A stretch of DNA of 64,000 nt from Lysobacter soli (GTDB taxonomy: Bacteria; Pseudomonadota; Gammaproteobacteria; Xanthomonadales; Xanthomonadaceae): contig NZ_QTJR01000015.1 of the NCBI RefSeq assembly GCF_003382285.1, positions 1-64,000 on the forward strand. The letters are read 5' to 3'. Both the position numbers and the translations under genes were made by a program. Positions within the stretch are counted from its first letter, which is position 1. Each line of letters starts with the position of its first letter. This document shows, one piece after another, positions 22,226 through 34,399 of this stretch. Under the pieces are notes generated by a model. The model did not search any database. It was not told the DNA's origin and was given only the letters and a program-made list of their open reading frames with translations.

Positions 22226-23152
22226 TCAGCCGTTGGTGGCGAGCGACTTGCGCTCCAGCGACTTGCGCGCCGCGGCCTGCGCCTTGCCCGGCTCGCCGCG
22301 CGCGGCGGCGGCGGCGCGGTAGCGCGTGGCCGAGACGCCGAAGCGTGCACGGAAGGCGCGCGCGAAGCTGCAGCAGTTGTCGAACCCGCTGGCGGCGGCA
22401 ACTTCGCCGATCATCATCGACGTGCTGGTGAGCAGGTCCGCCGCGTGCTCCAGGCGCATGCGCGCCGAGGCCGCCTGCGGGCTCTCTTCATAAAGACTGT
22501 GGAACGTCTTGGAGAAGTACCAGCTGGAGAAGCTGGTCAGTTCGGCCAGTTCGCTGATGCGGACCACGCGGTCGCAGTTGCCTTCCAGGTACAGGCGGGC
22601 GCGCTGGAGGCGGCCGAACACCTGGCGCTTGCGGCTGCGCGAGCGACCCGGGCAGCGCGGGATGCGCGCGGCCAGATCGCGCTGGACGCCCGCCAGGTGG
22701 AGCAGGATCGGGCGCAGCAGCGAGGCGTCGAACCCGGCGCCGGGGTTCTCGGCCAGGCGGGCCGCCGCCTCGCGCCACAGGCGCAGGCCGATGCGGGCGT
22801 CGTGGCGGGACATCTGGCCGCGGCCGGCATACAGGCCGCGATCGGCGAAGCGGGTCATCTCGCGCAGCGCCTCGCTGGTCAGCGTCAGGCCGACGCAGAC
22901 GCCGAAGCGGTCCGCCTGGACGGTCGGCTTGGAGTCCTTCTCGAAGGCGATCCAGTCGCCGCTGCGCAGCCGGAACTTGCCTTCCTTCGCCTCGACCCAC
23001 GAGCTGCCGTGCAGCTGCAGCCAGAACGAGAAGCCTCCCGAAGACTGGACGCTGCCCAGCCGCGAGACGCCGATGCAACCGCCCTGAACCGCGCCCTCAG
23101 GCGTTTCGAGCTGCAGCAGCTGCCCGCGGTCCGCCCATTGCACTTGCTCCAT
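22226..23152 (-). CDS. AraC family transcriptional regulator
   Basis: A 308-residue regulator. The first about 110 residues form a small beta-rich sensor-like domain (FSFWLQLHGSSWVEAKEG, LRSGDWIAFEKDSKP), the middle is helical, and two helix-turn-helix units cover about 190-285 (ISELAELTSFSSWYFSKTF and IGEVAAASGFDNCCSFARAF, then RFGVSATRYR). A basic low-complexity tail follows. The target is not known; the TonB receptor just downstream is the obvious candidate, but a terminator and 263 bp lie between them. Confidence 0.85.
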   Translation of the reverse strand: MEQVQWADRGQLLQLETPEGAVQGGCIGVSRLGSVQSSGGFSFWLQLHGSSWVEAKEGKFRLRSGDWIAFEKDSKPTVQADRFGVCVGLTLTSEALREMTRFADRGLYAGRGQMSRHDARIGLRLWREAAARLAENPGAGFDASLLRPILLHLAGVQRDLAARIPRCPGRSRSRKRQVFGRLQRARLYLEGNCDRVVRISELAELTSFSSWYFSKTFHSLYEESPQAASARMRLEHAADLLTSTSMMIGEVAAASGFDNCCSFARAFRARFGVSATRYRAAAAARGEPGKAQAAARKSLERKSLATNG

Positions 23153-23296
23153 TGGTCCACCTCATGTGCCGAGAATGGTCAATGGATTTGCCGTACACAC
23201 CCGCTTCACATCAGGAAAGTTGCTGGAGACTTATCCGAAATCGCACCGAATGCAAAACCGAAGGATTTCCGATAGCACTTTTCCCTGTTGCATCAA

Positions 23297-25639
23297 TTAC
23301 TTGACCCATCCCGGGACAACCTCCGTCGTTTCCTTCGGAAGCTCCATGTAACCGATATCGGCCCCGTCCCAGTCGACCAGGGCCAGATATGCCGCCTCAT
23401 TGCGCGGCCCGCCGAGGCTGAATCCGTTCACCGCGGAGCGTCGCAGCTGGTCCAGACAGCGGGGCGGAGCGGGGTCTGCAGGCACGATCCGGCGGAGGCT
23501 GGCGGCGCAATCCTGCAGCCGTTCGAGGTAGCGGATCTCGCCGTCGGGCGCGACGGTCCACATGCGATACCGGTCGGCGGTGGGCACGCTTGCGCTGACC
23601 TGGCGGACCGAAGCGGCGCCCAGATCGAGCGGAACCTCCCAGAGCCCCGCTTCGGTCAACCGCGTGAACAACACCCGGTTGCGCGCTCCGTCCACCTCGA
23701 AGTGCGACACGCCGTCGATCCGGCCCAGCACCCGCCAGGGCGTCGCGGACCGGTCGTACAGCCGGAGCTGCGGCGCGCCTTCCTCACTGGCCGCCAGCAC
23801 GAACAGCCGGTTCGGATCGACCGAATACTGGGCCTGCAGAGGTTCGGCGTCCGGAACCGGCAAGGTCGAGACCTGACCGCTCGCCGCCAGCACTTCCTGC
23901 ACGACGCCGCGCCCCTGGGCGTCGATGCCGGTCGCCAGCAGACGGCGCGAGTCGGGCGACCATGCCGGCGCGTAGCGCGTGCCCGGGCGGATGCCGCCCA
24001 TCATGCGAAGGGTGTCTGGCTGGGAGACGTCGCCGACCCACAGGCCGTTGCTGCCGGAGCGGTCGGAGACGAACGCGAGCTGCCGGCCGTCCGGTGCGAT
24101 CGACGGGAGCAGGTCGCGGGCCGCCGACGCGAACAGCGGTTCGACCACGTGCACCCGGCCCGGGCCGTCGCCATCGGTCAGCTGGACGCGGTAAAGGCCG
24201 AAGTACGGTCGGCGCTGGACGAAGGCGATCGCGCGGCGCGAGCGTGCGGCCACCGGGGCCTGGCCGTCGTCCACGCCCATCGGACGCGCTTCGCCGGTGC
24301 TGGTATCCAGGCGGAACAGGCGGTACTCGCCGTCGACCATGGCGCTGAAGATCAGCCCGCGCCCGGTCGGCGACCAGTCCCAGCCACGCAGGTCGGCGCG
24401 CAGCCGGCTCAGGCGCTCGGCGTTGCCGCCCTGCGCCGGGATGCGCCAGAAGTCGCCCAGCGGCGCGTTGCGCACGAACACGATCCAGCGTCCATCGGGC
24501 GAATAGCGCGGGTCGGTGTCGAGCTCGTCCGGGTCGTGCGGGTACTCGATCGGTCGCCATTGGCCGCTGTCGAGGTTCAGCACGCGCAGCCCGACCGTGC
24601 CCTGGTCGGTGCTCATGCTCCCGAAGATCAGCCCGTTGCTGTCCGGGGTCCAGTCGAAGGTCGGCGGACTGCGGCGATCGCAGACGCCAACCTCGTGCTC
24701 GGCGCGCGCATTGGGCGTGACCAGGCGGATGCTGCAGCTGCTCTCCGACAGCCGCATGAAGGCGATCCAGCGGCCGTCGGGCGACCACACCGGCGAAGCG
24801 TCATCGGTGCCTTCCGGCGGCCGCGTCAGCTGGCGCGGCTGCGTCTGTTCGGTGGTCTGCACCATGATCGCGGTGCCGCGCTGGCCTTCGGGGATGGCGA
24901 CGTACGCCACCAGGCCGGCGTCGGGCGAGAGCGCCGGCGACAGCTCGAAGCCCGGCGCGGAGGTGATCAGGCGGTATGGGCGCTCGCTGCGCAGGCCCTG
25001 CATGCCGGTGACGGCGACCGGGGCCACTTCCGGCTGCGCCGGGGCGCGGATCAGCGCCCAGGCCACCAGTCCGGCCACCAGCAGCGCCACGACGAAGATC
25101 ACCGACGCGATCGACGTCCAGGTGCCGCGGGGCGAAGAAGACGCCGGGAACGGCACCGGGGCGAGCGGCTCGCTTGGATCGGCACCCGCGATGGCGGGGT
25201 ATTTGGCCGTGGTGCGGGTCGGATCGGACCAGCGTTCGTCGCTGGCGACCACGTCCGCGCTGGCGGCCGGGCCACCGGTGTGGATCCACTCGATCGGCGC
25301 GAGCAGGCGATAGCCGTTCTTCGCGATCGTCTCGATGTAGCGCGGATTGCCGCGCTCGTCGTCGAAGGCCTTGCGCAGCTGCGTGATCGCCTGCGTGACC
25401 ACGTCGTTGGTCGGCAGCGTGTCCGGCCAGACCTCGGTCATCAGCGAATCGCGGCTGACCACGCGCCCGGCCTGCTCCACCAGCACCAGCAGCACGCCCA
25501 TCGACTTGGGCGTGATGCGCAATGGGCGACGCTTGCCCGGCGCGCGGATCTCGCGCAGCGGCACGTCGACCACGCACTCGCCCACGCGCAGTCGCTCGGA
25601 CGGCAGGGGCGGTGTGGAGGGTTCGAGGGTTCTTTGCAT
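23297..25639 (-). CDS. Membrane-anchored winged-helix regulator with TolB-like beta-propeller
   Basis: A 780-residue one-component sensor. Residues 17-114 are an OmpR/CadC-type winged helix (RITPKSMGVLLVLVEQAG, LMTEVWPDTLPTNDVVTQ, YIETIAKNGYRLL), followed by a Pro/Ser/Ala linker, a single TM helix at about 176-197, and about 580 periplasmic residues with repeated WSPDGRWIAF-type blades of a WD40/TolB-like beta-propeller. The family is expected to bind DNA while anchored in the membrane and to sense a periplasmic or envelope signal. ATG 25639 is used; an in-frame ATG at 25678 adds 13 residues and neither has a clear Shine-Dalgarno. Targets are unknown. Confidence 0.88.
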   Translation of the reverse strand: MQRTLEPSTPPLPSERLRVGECVVDVPLREIRAPGKRRPLRITPKSMGVLLVLVEQAGRVVSRDSLMTEVWPDTLPTNDVVTQAITQLRKAFDDERGNPRYIETIAKNGYRLLAPIEWIHTGGPAASADVVASDERWSDPTRTTAKYPAIAGADPSEPLAPVPFPASSSPRGTWTSIASVIFVVALLVAGLVAWALIRAPAQPEVAPVAVTGMQGLRSERPYRLITSAPGFELSPALSPDAGLVAYVAIPEGQRGTAIMVQTTEQTQPRQLTRPPEGTDDASPVWSPDGRWIAFMRLSESSCSIRLVTPNARAEHEVGVCDRRSPPTFDWTPDSNGLIFGSMSTDQGTVGLRVLNLDSGQWRPIEYPHDPDELDTDPRYSPDGRWIVFVRNAPLGDFWRIPAQGGNAERLSRLRADLRGWDWSPTGRGLIFSAMVDGEYRLFRLDTSTGEARPMGVDDGQAPVAARSRRAIAFVQRRPYFGLYRVQLTDGDGPGRVHVVEPLFASAARDLLPSIAPDGRQLAFVSDRSGSNGLWVGDVSQPDTLRMMGGIRPGTRYAPAWSPDSRRLLATGIDAQGRGVVQEVLAASGQVSTLPVPDAEPLQAQYSVDPNRLFVLAASEEGAPQLRLYDRSATPWRVLGRIDGVSHFEVDGARNRVLFTRLTEAGLWEVPLDLGAASVRQVSASVPTADRYRMWTVAPDGEIRYLERLQDCAASLRRIVPADPAPPRCLDQLRRSAVNGFSLGGPRNEAAYLALVDWDGADIGYMELPKETTEVVPGWVK

Positions 25640-25760
25640 GAATCCGAAATGGTGAGCGGCAAGCTGAACGGCCGTCATGTGCCGAATGGATCAGATACGA
25701 CTACTCGGCAAACCCGGCAAAGAGGCCAGACCCGACGGGGAAAGCAATGCTCGCCCGAAC

Positions 25761-25766
25761 ATTCTA
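25761..25766 (-). promoter_or_regulatory. Possible -10 element of the winged-helix regulator gene
   Basis: On the - strand this reads TAGAAT, five of six matches to the -10 consensus, about 120 bp before the chosen start. There is no clear -35. Confidence 0.3.
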
Positions 25767-25848
25767 ACGTCGGCAGGCTTACTCCCGTTTACACGGGGTG
25801 GCTTCAGGCCCTCTCTCGCCGACGTATTACAGAACGTAACGTTCCAGC

Positions 25849-25877
25849 ATTCGCGCCACCCGGCGCGAATCTTTTTC
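25849..25877 (+). terminator. Orphan intrinsic terminator
   Basis: A 9-bp perfect stem ATTCGCGCC / GGCGCGAAT with an ACCC loop is followed by CTTTTTCTC on the + strand. It is correctly oriented to end a + strand RNA, yet no + strand gene precedes it for more than 7 kb. Confidence 0.75.
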
Positions 25878-26008
25878 TCCGGCACGGTCGACTCCCCATC
25901 CCCTCGCCTTCCGAAAGCACCTGAGGAAGGACGCTGCGTGCTTCATAGCACAGCCGTGTTAAGAGCCCTTTAAAGCCCTGCGGAGCGCGGCTGCAGCGAT
26001 GCGCTGCC

Positions 26009-26695
26009 CTACTTCGTCGCGCGCAGCATGGTCAGGCCGACCAGGCGCGACACCACCACCGCGATGTACGCCACGCCGGCGAACTGCTGCAGCATCACCA
26101 GAACGCGCGCGGGCGAGGACAGCGGCAGGATGTCGCCGAGCCCGGTGGCCGACAGCGTCGTGAAGCTGAGGAACAGCAGTTCGAGCCACGTGCGCGGCTC
26201 GCCCGGGCGCAGCGCGCCGGTGAAGCTGCCCGGATACCACGCCTGGCAGACGAAATACGCGTAGGCGAAGCCCCACGCGAGCAGCGTGAACGTCGCGCCG
26301 GCTGCGAACAGTTCGTCGGCGGTCACGCGATGGTCGCCGAGCATGTAGGCGATGAGGCTCGACGCCGCATACAGATAGAGCAGCGCTTCCAGTGCGGAGG
26401 ACACGACGAGCAGCGTGTCGTTCGCGAGCACCACCGACAGCACCGACAGCCCCAGTGCCGGCGCGGCCAGGAGCCAGGCGACCCACACCTTCGCCGGGCT
26501 GCGGTTCACCACCCACACCGCGAGCATCAGCACCACCACGCCGAGCGCGCCGAACAGCACGCGTCCGCTGCTGCGCGTCTCATCGAAGATGGGATAGAGG
26601 ATGAGGCTCAGCAGCTGCGCCGCGAGCAGGAACGCCGACGGATGGCGCCGCGCCTGCACGCGCCAGCGCAACAGGCCGATGCGGTTCTCCGCCAT
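26009..26695 (-). CDS. Ion channel family protein (pore-loop type)
   Basis: A 228-residue membrane protein with about six hydrophobic helices: two pairs in the first 115 residues, then a helix, a pore loop and a last helix. The filter reads SATGLGDI near 188-195, with GLG in place of the GYG/GFG of standard K+ channels. It is similar in layout to the Ion_trans_2 two-helix pore proteins with additional N-terminal helices. Ion selectivity cannot be stated. It stands alone between the winged-helix gene and thiC. Confidence 0.8.
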   Translation of the reverse strand: MAENRIGLLRWRVQARRHPSAFLLAAQLLSLILYPIFDETRSSGRVLFGALGVVVLMLAVWVVNRSPAKVWVAWLLAAPALGLSVLSVVLANDTLLVVSSALEALLYLYAASSLIAYMLGDHRVTADELFAAGATFTLLAWGFAYAYFVCQAWYPGSFTGALRPGEPRTWLELLFLSFTTLSATGLGDILPLSSPARVLVMLQQFAGVAYIAVVVSRLVGLTMLRATK

Positions 26696-26801
26696 GGTCG
26701 CGATCCTTCGAATGGGTCGCGCAAAGCCTAGCCGAAGGCGGGCGGGAATGAGCGGGGCGGGAAACGAGGGCGCACCTTCGTTCCCCGTCCGACGGCCATC
26801 G

Positions 26802-28839
<2,038 letters not shown>

Positions 28840-28940
28840 GCGCGCATTTCACCACGCGCCGCCGCGCGGGTCCAACGCCGCGCGCGGCAGCCCTGTTCAC
28901 GTCGGCGGCCCCAACCGGCCTCCGGTTGCGTATGTAACTG

Positions 28941-28970
28941 TTGACAGTCCCCGAAACCGCGTGATCTTCT
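28941..28970 (+). promoter_or_regulatory. Putative thr operon promoter
   Basis: A perfect TTGACA -35 hexamer lies at 28941-28946; the matching -10 region (GATCTT/TCTTCT, 28963-28970) is weak. The leader ORF starts at 28977, only a few bases past the expected start point, so the leader mRNA may be nearly leaderless. The divergent thiC promoter should lie in the same gap. Confidence 0.5.
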
Positions 28971-28976
28971 CGGCGC

Positions 28977-29108
28977 ATGACGCATCGCAACACGCTGCCG
29001 CAGACCGACCGAACCGCGCCGATCGACGCGGCGTTCGCGGGCGTCGTTGCGATTACCACGGGTACCGGTACCACTCGCTTGCGGGTGCGGACGGGCGTGT
29101 CCAGGTGA
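28977..29108 (+). CDS. thrL: thr operon leader peptide
   Basis: A 43-residue ORF whose middle reads AITTGTGTT: five threonine codons and an isoleucine codon in nine positions, closely like the E. coli ThrL run. The first 25 residues have no known role. The ORF ends 87 bp before the thrA start and overlaps the first arm of a set of alternative hairpins. Established logic: ribosome stalling when Thr-tRNA or Ile-tRNA is scarce changes the RNA fold and lets thrABC be transcribed. No ribosome site is visible, but the promoter position permits leaderless translation. Confidence 0.75.
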   Translation: MTHRNTLPQTDRTAPIDAAFAGVVAITTGTGTTRLRVRTGVSR

Positions 29109-29161
29109 TCTGAAGACCACGCCTCCGCACCCCGACCCGGGTGCGCAGGCCTGGCACCCGG
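29083..29161 (+). promoter_or_regulatory. thr attenuator: alternative hairpins
   Basis: Three mutually exclusive pairings are visible. Arm 1 GGGTGCGG+GGCGTG (29083-29099) pairs with arm 2 CACGCC+CCGCACCC (29118-29132). Arm 2 CGCACCC also pairs with arm 3 GGGTGCG (29139-29145). Arm 3 CCGGGTGC (29137-29144) pairs with arm 4 GCACCCGG (29154-29161). This is the 1:2 / 2:3 / 3:4 design of an attenuator. The last hairpin has no U-run after it, so the stop mechanism (Rho, or masking of the thrA ribosome site at 29181) is open. Confidence 0.65.
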
Positions 29162-29194
29162 ACGGTTCGCGGGGCCCAACAGGAGCCCGCCGCA

Positions 29195-31728
<2,534 letters not shown>

Positions 31729-31732
<4 letters not shown>

Positions 31733-32712
31733 GCGGCGATATCGACGCACAACGCAACGCAACCCGGCCCCGCATCGCGCGCGCCTTCGCGCCGGGCAGC
31801 GTCGGGAACATCGGCGTCGGATTCGACCTGCTCGGGCATTCCATCGACGGCGTGCGCGATGTCGCCATCGTGCGGCGCATCGACGAGGCGGTCGTGCGCA
31901 TCGCGACCATTCGTGGCGATGTCGAAGGCGCCGACACGTTGCCGCTGCAAGCCGAACGCAACACCGCCGGACAGGCGCTGATCGCGTTGCGCGACAAGCT
32001 TGGCGTTGCGCACGGCTTCGAACTCGAACTGGAAAAAGGCATTCCGCTCGGCTCGGGCCTTGGCGGTTCGGCCGCATCGTGCGTCGCGGCGCTGGTCGCG
32101 GCGAATGCCGTGCTCGATGCGCCGCTCGCTCGCGAAGCGCTGTACGACTTCGCGCTCGACGGCGAATCGGTGTCCAGCGGCAGTCGCCATGGCGACAACG
32201 TGGCGCCGATGCTGCTCGGCGGCGTGGTGATGGCCACCGCGACGCGCATGATCCCGCTCGACGTTCCATCGTGGCTGCATGCGGTGGTCGTGCATCCCGA
32301 CCAGGTGCTTGAGACGCGCCGCGCGCGCGCCGTGCTCGCCGATCCGTATCCGCTGCATGTCGTGGTTGAACAGAGCGCGCATCTCGCGCTGTTCCTCACC
32401 GGCTTGCAGCGCGGTGATGCGACGCTGTTGCGCGAGGGGCTGCGCGACCTGCTGGTCGAGCCGCGCCGCGCGCCGCTGATTCCCGGCTTCGCCGAAGCGC
32501 AGGCTGCGGCGCTCGACCACGATGCACTCGGCGCGAGCATTTCCGGTGCGGGACCGAGCACCTTCGCGTGGTTCGCCTCGCGCTCACAGGCCGACGCCGC
32601 CGCGCCTGCGATGCAGGCCGCGTTCGCTTCGGCCGGCTACGGTTCGCGCGCGTACGTCACGCCGGTCGCGGGCCCGCGCGCGGACGTGATCTCAGCCGGG
32701 GCGTACGCATGA
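31729..32712 (+). CDS. thrB: Homoserine kinase
   Basis: A 327-residue GHMP-family kinase that phosphorylates homoserine with ATP. The phosphate-binding [10 protein letters not shown] lies near 107-116; the N-terminal [16 protein letters not shown] and the C-terminal [12 protein letters not shown] are the other two GHMP motifs. The ATG overlaps the thrA stop and its own stop overlaps thrC, both as ATGA, so the three genes are translationally coupled. Confidence 0.96.
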
Positions 32713-34028
32713 AGTTCGTGAGCACGCGCGGCAACACGCCGCCAACGCAGATCGACGCAGCGCTCGTCGTGGGCCTCGCGCCGGACGGCGGGCTGTACGT
32801 TCCCGAACGCATTCCGGCGGTCGATATAGAGCCCGGCGACACGCTCGCGGAGACGGCGCAGGCGGTGCTCTCGCCGTACTTCGCCGAATCCTCATTGCGC
32901 GATGCGTTGCCCGCGATCTGCGCGCACGCCTATTCGTTCGATGCGCCGCTGCGTGCGATGACCGGCGATGGCGATCACCTGCTCGAACTCTTCCACGGGC
33001 CGACCGCCGCCTTCAAGGATTACGCGGCACGCTTCCTCGCCGAAGCCTTGTCGCGCCTGCGGCCACCGGATGCGGCGCCAACTACGATAGTCGTCGCGAC
33101 CTCCGGCGACACCGGCGCAGCCGTCGCATCGGCGTTCCATCGCCGCGATGGCTTCAACGTGGTCATCCTGTATCCCGAAGGCCGCGTGTCGCCACGCCAG
33201 GCGCACGGGCTGGAATGCTGGGGCGACAACGTGCGCACGTTCCGCGTGCAGGGCACGTTCGACGACTGCCAGCGCATGGCGAAGCAGGCGTTGTCGGACG
33301 AAGCGCTGCGACGCGAGGTGTCGCTCAGCTCGGCCAACAGCATCAGTCTGGGGCGCCTGTTGCCGCAGGTGGCGTACTACGCGCACGCCGCGCTGCATTT
33401 CGCACGACGGCAAGGGGAAGCGCTCAACCTCATCGTGCCCACCGGAAACCTCGGCAACGCGTGCGCCGCGTTCGTCGCGCGGCGAATGGGGCTGCCGATC
33501 GGCGAACTGGTGCTTGCCTGCAATGCGAACGACGTGCTGCCTCGTTACTTCGCCGGCGAACCTTACGAGCCGCGCGCGACGAAGGTGACGCTCGCGAACG
33601 CGATGGACGTCGGTGCGCCGAGCAACTTCGAGCGCCTTCGCCATTGGCATGCCGGCGACGACGAACTCCGCGGTTCGCTTCGCGCATTCACCGTCGACGA
33701 TGCGACGATCACCGACGTCGTGCGCGGGGCGCCTCGACGCGATGGCGTCGTCGCCGATCCGCACACCGCTGCGGGCCTGCACGTGCTGGAAACGTTCCGG
33801 TCGCAAGGCGACTCGCGACCGTGGGCGGTGGTCGCCACCGCGCATCCGGCGAAGTTCGACACCATCGTCGAACCGCTCGTCGGGCACGAAGTCCCGGTGC
33901 CGCCATCGCTCGCGCAGTGCCTCGCGCGGCCGGCATCGGCGCAGCGATTGCCCGCCGATTACGCCGCGCTGCGCGATGCGCTGCGTACCGGTGCGGTTAC
34001 ATCCGAAACCATCGGGCCCTCCGCGTGA
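32709..34028 (+). CDS. thrC: Threonine synthase
   Basis: A 439-residue PLP enzyme of the long threonine synthase type, making threonine from O-phosphohomoserine. The N-terminus KFVSTRG and [15 protein letters not shown] is typical, the Schiff-base lysine is K103 in [13 protein letters not shown], and [13 protein letters not shown] and [11 protein letters not shown] form the phosphate and PLP loops. It is the last gene of thrABC; a hairpin that could end the operon lies 43 bp after the stop. Confidence 0.96.
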   Translation: MKFVSTRGNTPPTQIDAALVVGLAPDGGLYVPERIPAVDIEPGDTLAETAQAVLSPYFAESSLRDALPAICAHAYSFDAPLRAMTGDGDHLLELFHGPTAAFKDYAARFLAEALSRLRPPDAAPTTIVVATSGDTGAAVASAFHRRDGFNVVILYPEGRVSPRQAHGLECWGDNVRTFRVQGTFDDCQRMAKQALSDEALRREVSLSSANSISLGRLLPQVAYYAHAALHFARRQGEALNLIVPTGNLGNACAAFVARRMGLPIGELVLACNANDVLPRYFAGEPYEPRATKVTLANAMDVGAPSNFERLRHWHAGDDELRGSLRAFTVDDATITDVVRGAPRRDGVVADPHTAAGLHVLETFRSQGDSRPWAVVATAHPAKFDTIVEPLVGHEVPVPPSLAQCLARPASAQRLPADYAALRDALRTGAVTSETIGPSA

Positions 34029-34067
34029 GGCGCATGCCGCACTTCTTCGCAGTTACGAAAGAAACTG

Positions 34068-34098
34068 TTGACACGGCCATTCCGGCCGTGTTTCTCTC
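34068..34098 (+). promoter_or_regulatory. Putative ilv-leu promoter overlapping an inverted repeat
   Basis: TTGACA at 34068-34073 is a perfect -35; the -10 region around 34091-34098 is weak (TTTCTC). A perfect 8-bp inverted repeat ACACGGCC / GGCCGTGT (34071-34078, 34084-34091) fills the spacer. It may be an operator, or the thrC terminator (hairpin followed by TTCTCTC), or both. Confidence 0.45.
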
Positions 34099-34104
34099 GA
34101 TCCC

Positions 34105-34296
34105 ATGACGCAGCGCAGCAACCACTTGCAAACCGCATCGGGCCGGGGCCAACGCGCCACCGCCGCCGCGTCGCAGGCTGACGCGCGTCGCATCGCCATC
34201 GCACTTCTGATGAAGGCCGCGCCCATCGCGGCCTCGCTCATTCTTGTACTCGTACTTATTACCGGGCTTGCCAGCGCGGAGTACGGGTTTGTGTAA
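34105..34296 (+). CDS. ilvL: ilv-leu operon leader peptide
   Basis: A 63-residue ORF whose segment SLILVLVLITGLA has nine branched-chain residues out of thirteen. The codons used there (ATT, CTT, GTA) are rare in this GC-rich genome, as expected for a stalling leader. The peptide starts MTQR, like the MTHR of the thr leader. It ends 33 bp before a classical terminator and 103 bp before ilvD. Known logic: low charged Leu/Ile/Val tRNA stalls the ribosome and favours the antiterminator. No other function is likely, though the first 40 residues are longer than needed. Confidence 0.82.
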   Translation: MTQRSNHLQTASGRGQRATAAASQADARRIAIALLMKAAPIAASLILVLVLITGLASAEYGFV

Positions 34297-34313
34297 GTAA
34301 GAACCACACACCC
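34285..34313 (+). promoter_or_regulatory. ilv-leu attenuator pause/antiterminator region
   Basis: GGGTTTGTG (34285-34293), which ends the leader ORF, pairs with CACACACCC (34305-34313) with one mismatch. Upstream, GCGCGG at 34274-34279 is complementary to CCGCGC inside the terminator's left arm (34332-34337), which would give the competing antiterminator. The pairing is read by eye and not energy-tested. Confidence 0.5.
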
Positions 34314-34329
34314 AGGTCGATACCCAAGA

Positions 34330-34360
34330 CCCCGCGCCCGAAACGGCGCGGGGTTTTTGT
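34330..34360 (+). terminator. ilv-leu attenuator terminator
   Basis: A 9-bp GC-rich stem CCCCGCGCC / GGCGCGGGG with a 6-base loop is followed by TTTTTGTTTT. It lies between the leader ORF and ilvD, not after a gene, which is the hallmark of a transcription attenuator. Confidence 0.92.
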
Positions 34361-34399
34361 TTTCGCCCTGCGGAACGTCCAGCCAGGAGATCGCCGTTC

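Larger units (their letters stand above)
25760..25880 (+). ncRNA. Candidate structured small RNA with intrinsic terminator
   Basis: The 369-bp gap between the winged-helix gene and the channel gene has no convincing ORF but holds nested complementarity: an 8-bp closing stem ACGTCGGC / GCCGACGT (25767-25774, 25818-25825) around an inner hairpin CCCGT-TTAC-ACGGG (25784-25797), then a strong terminator at 25849. No + strand protein gene lies upstream to need that terminator. No strong promoter was found, and the same DNA may simply be the upstream region of the leftward winged-helix gene. Confidence 0.4.

Noticed and set aside
25832-25844. GAACGTAACGTTC palindrome as a LexA box
   Set aside because: Spacing between GAAC and GTTC is five, not four as in the Gram-positive type, and it does not match the xanthomonad LexA pattern.
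23288-25924. 878-codon + strand frame across the winged-helix/propeller gene
   Set aside because: The - strand product has recognisable winged-helix, TM and propeller parts; the + strand product has none.
25677-25973. 98-codon + strand frame in the winged-helix/channel gap
   Set aside because: It crosses the terminator hairpin, has no Shine-Dalgarno and shows no recognisable domain; RNA features explain the region better.
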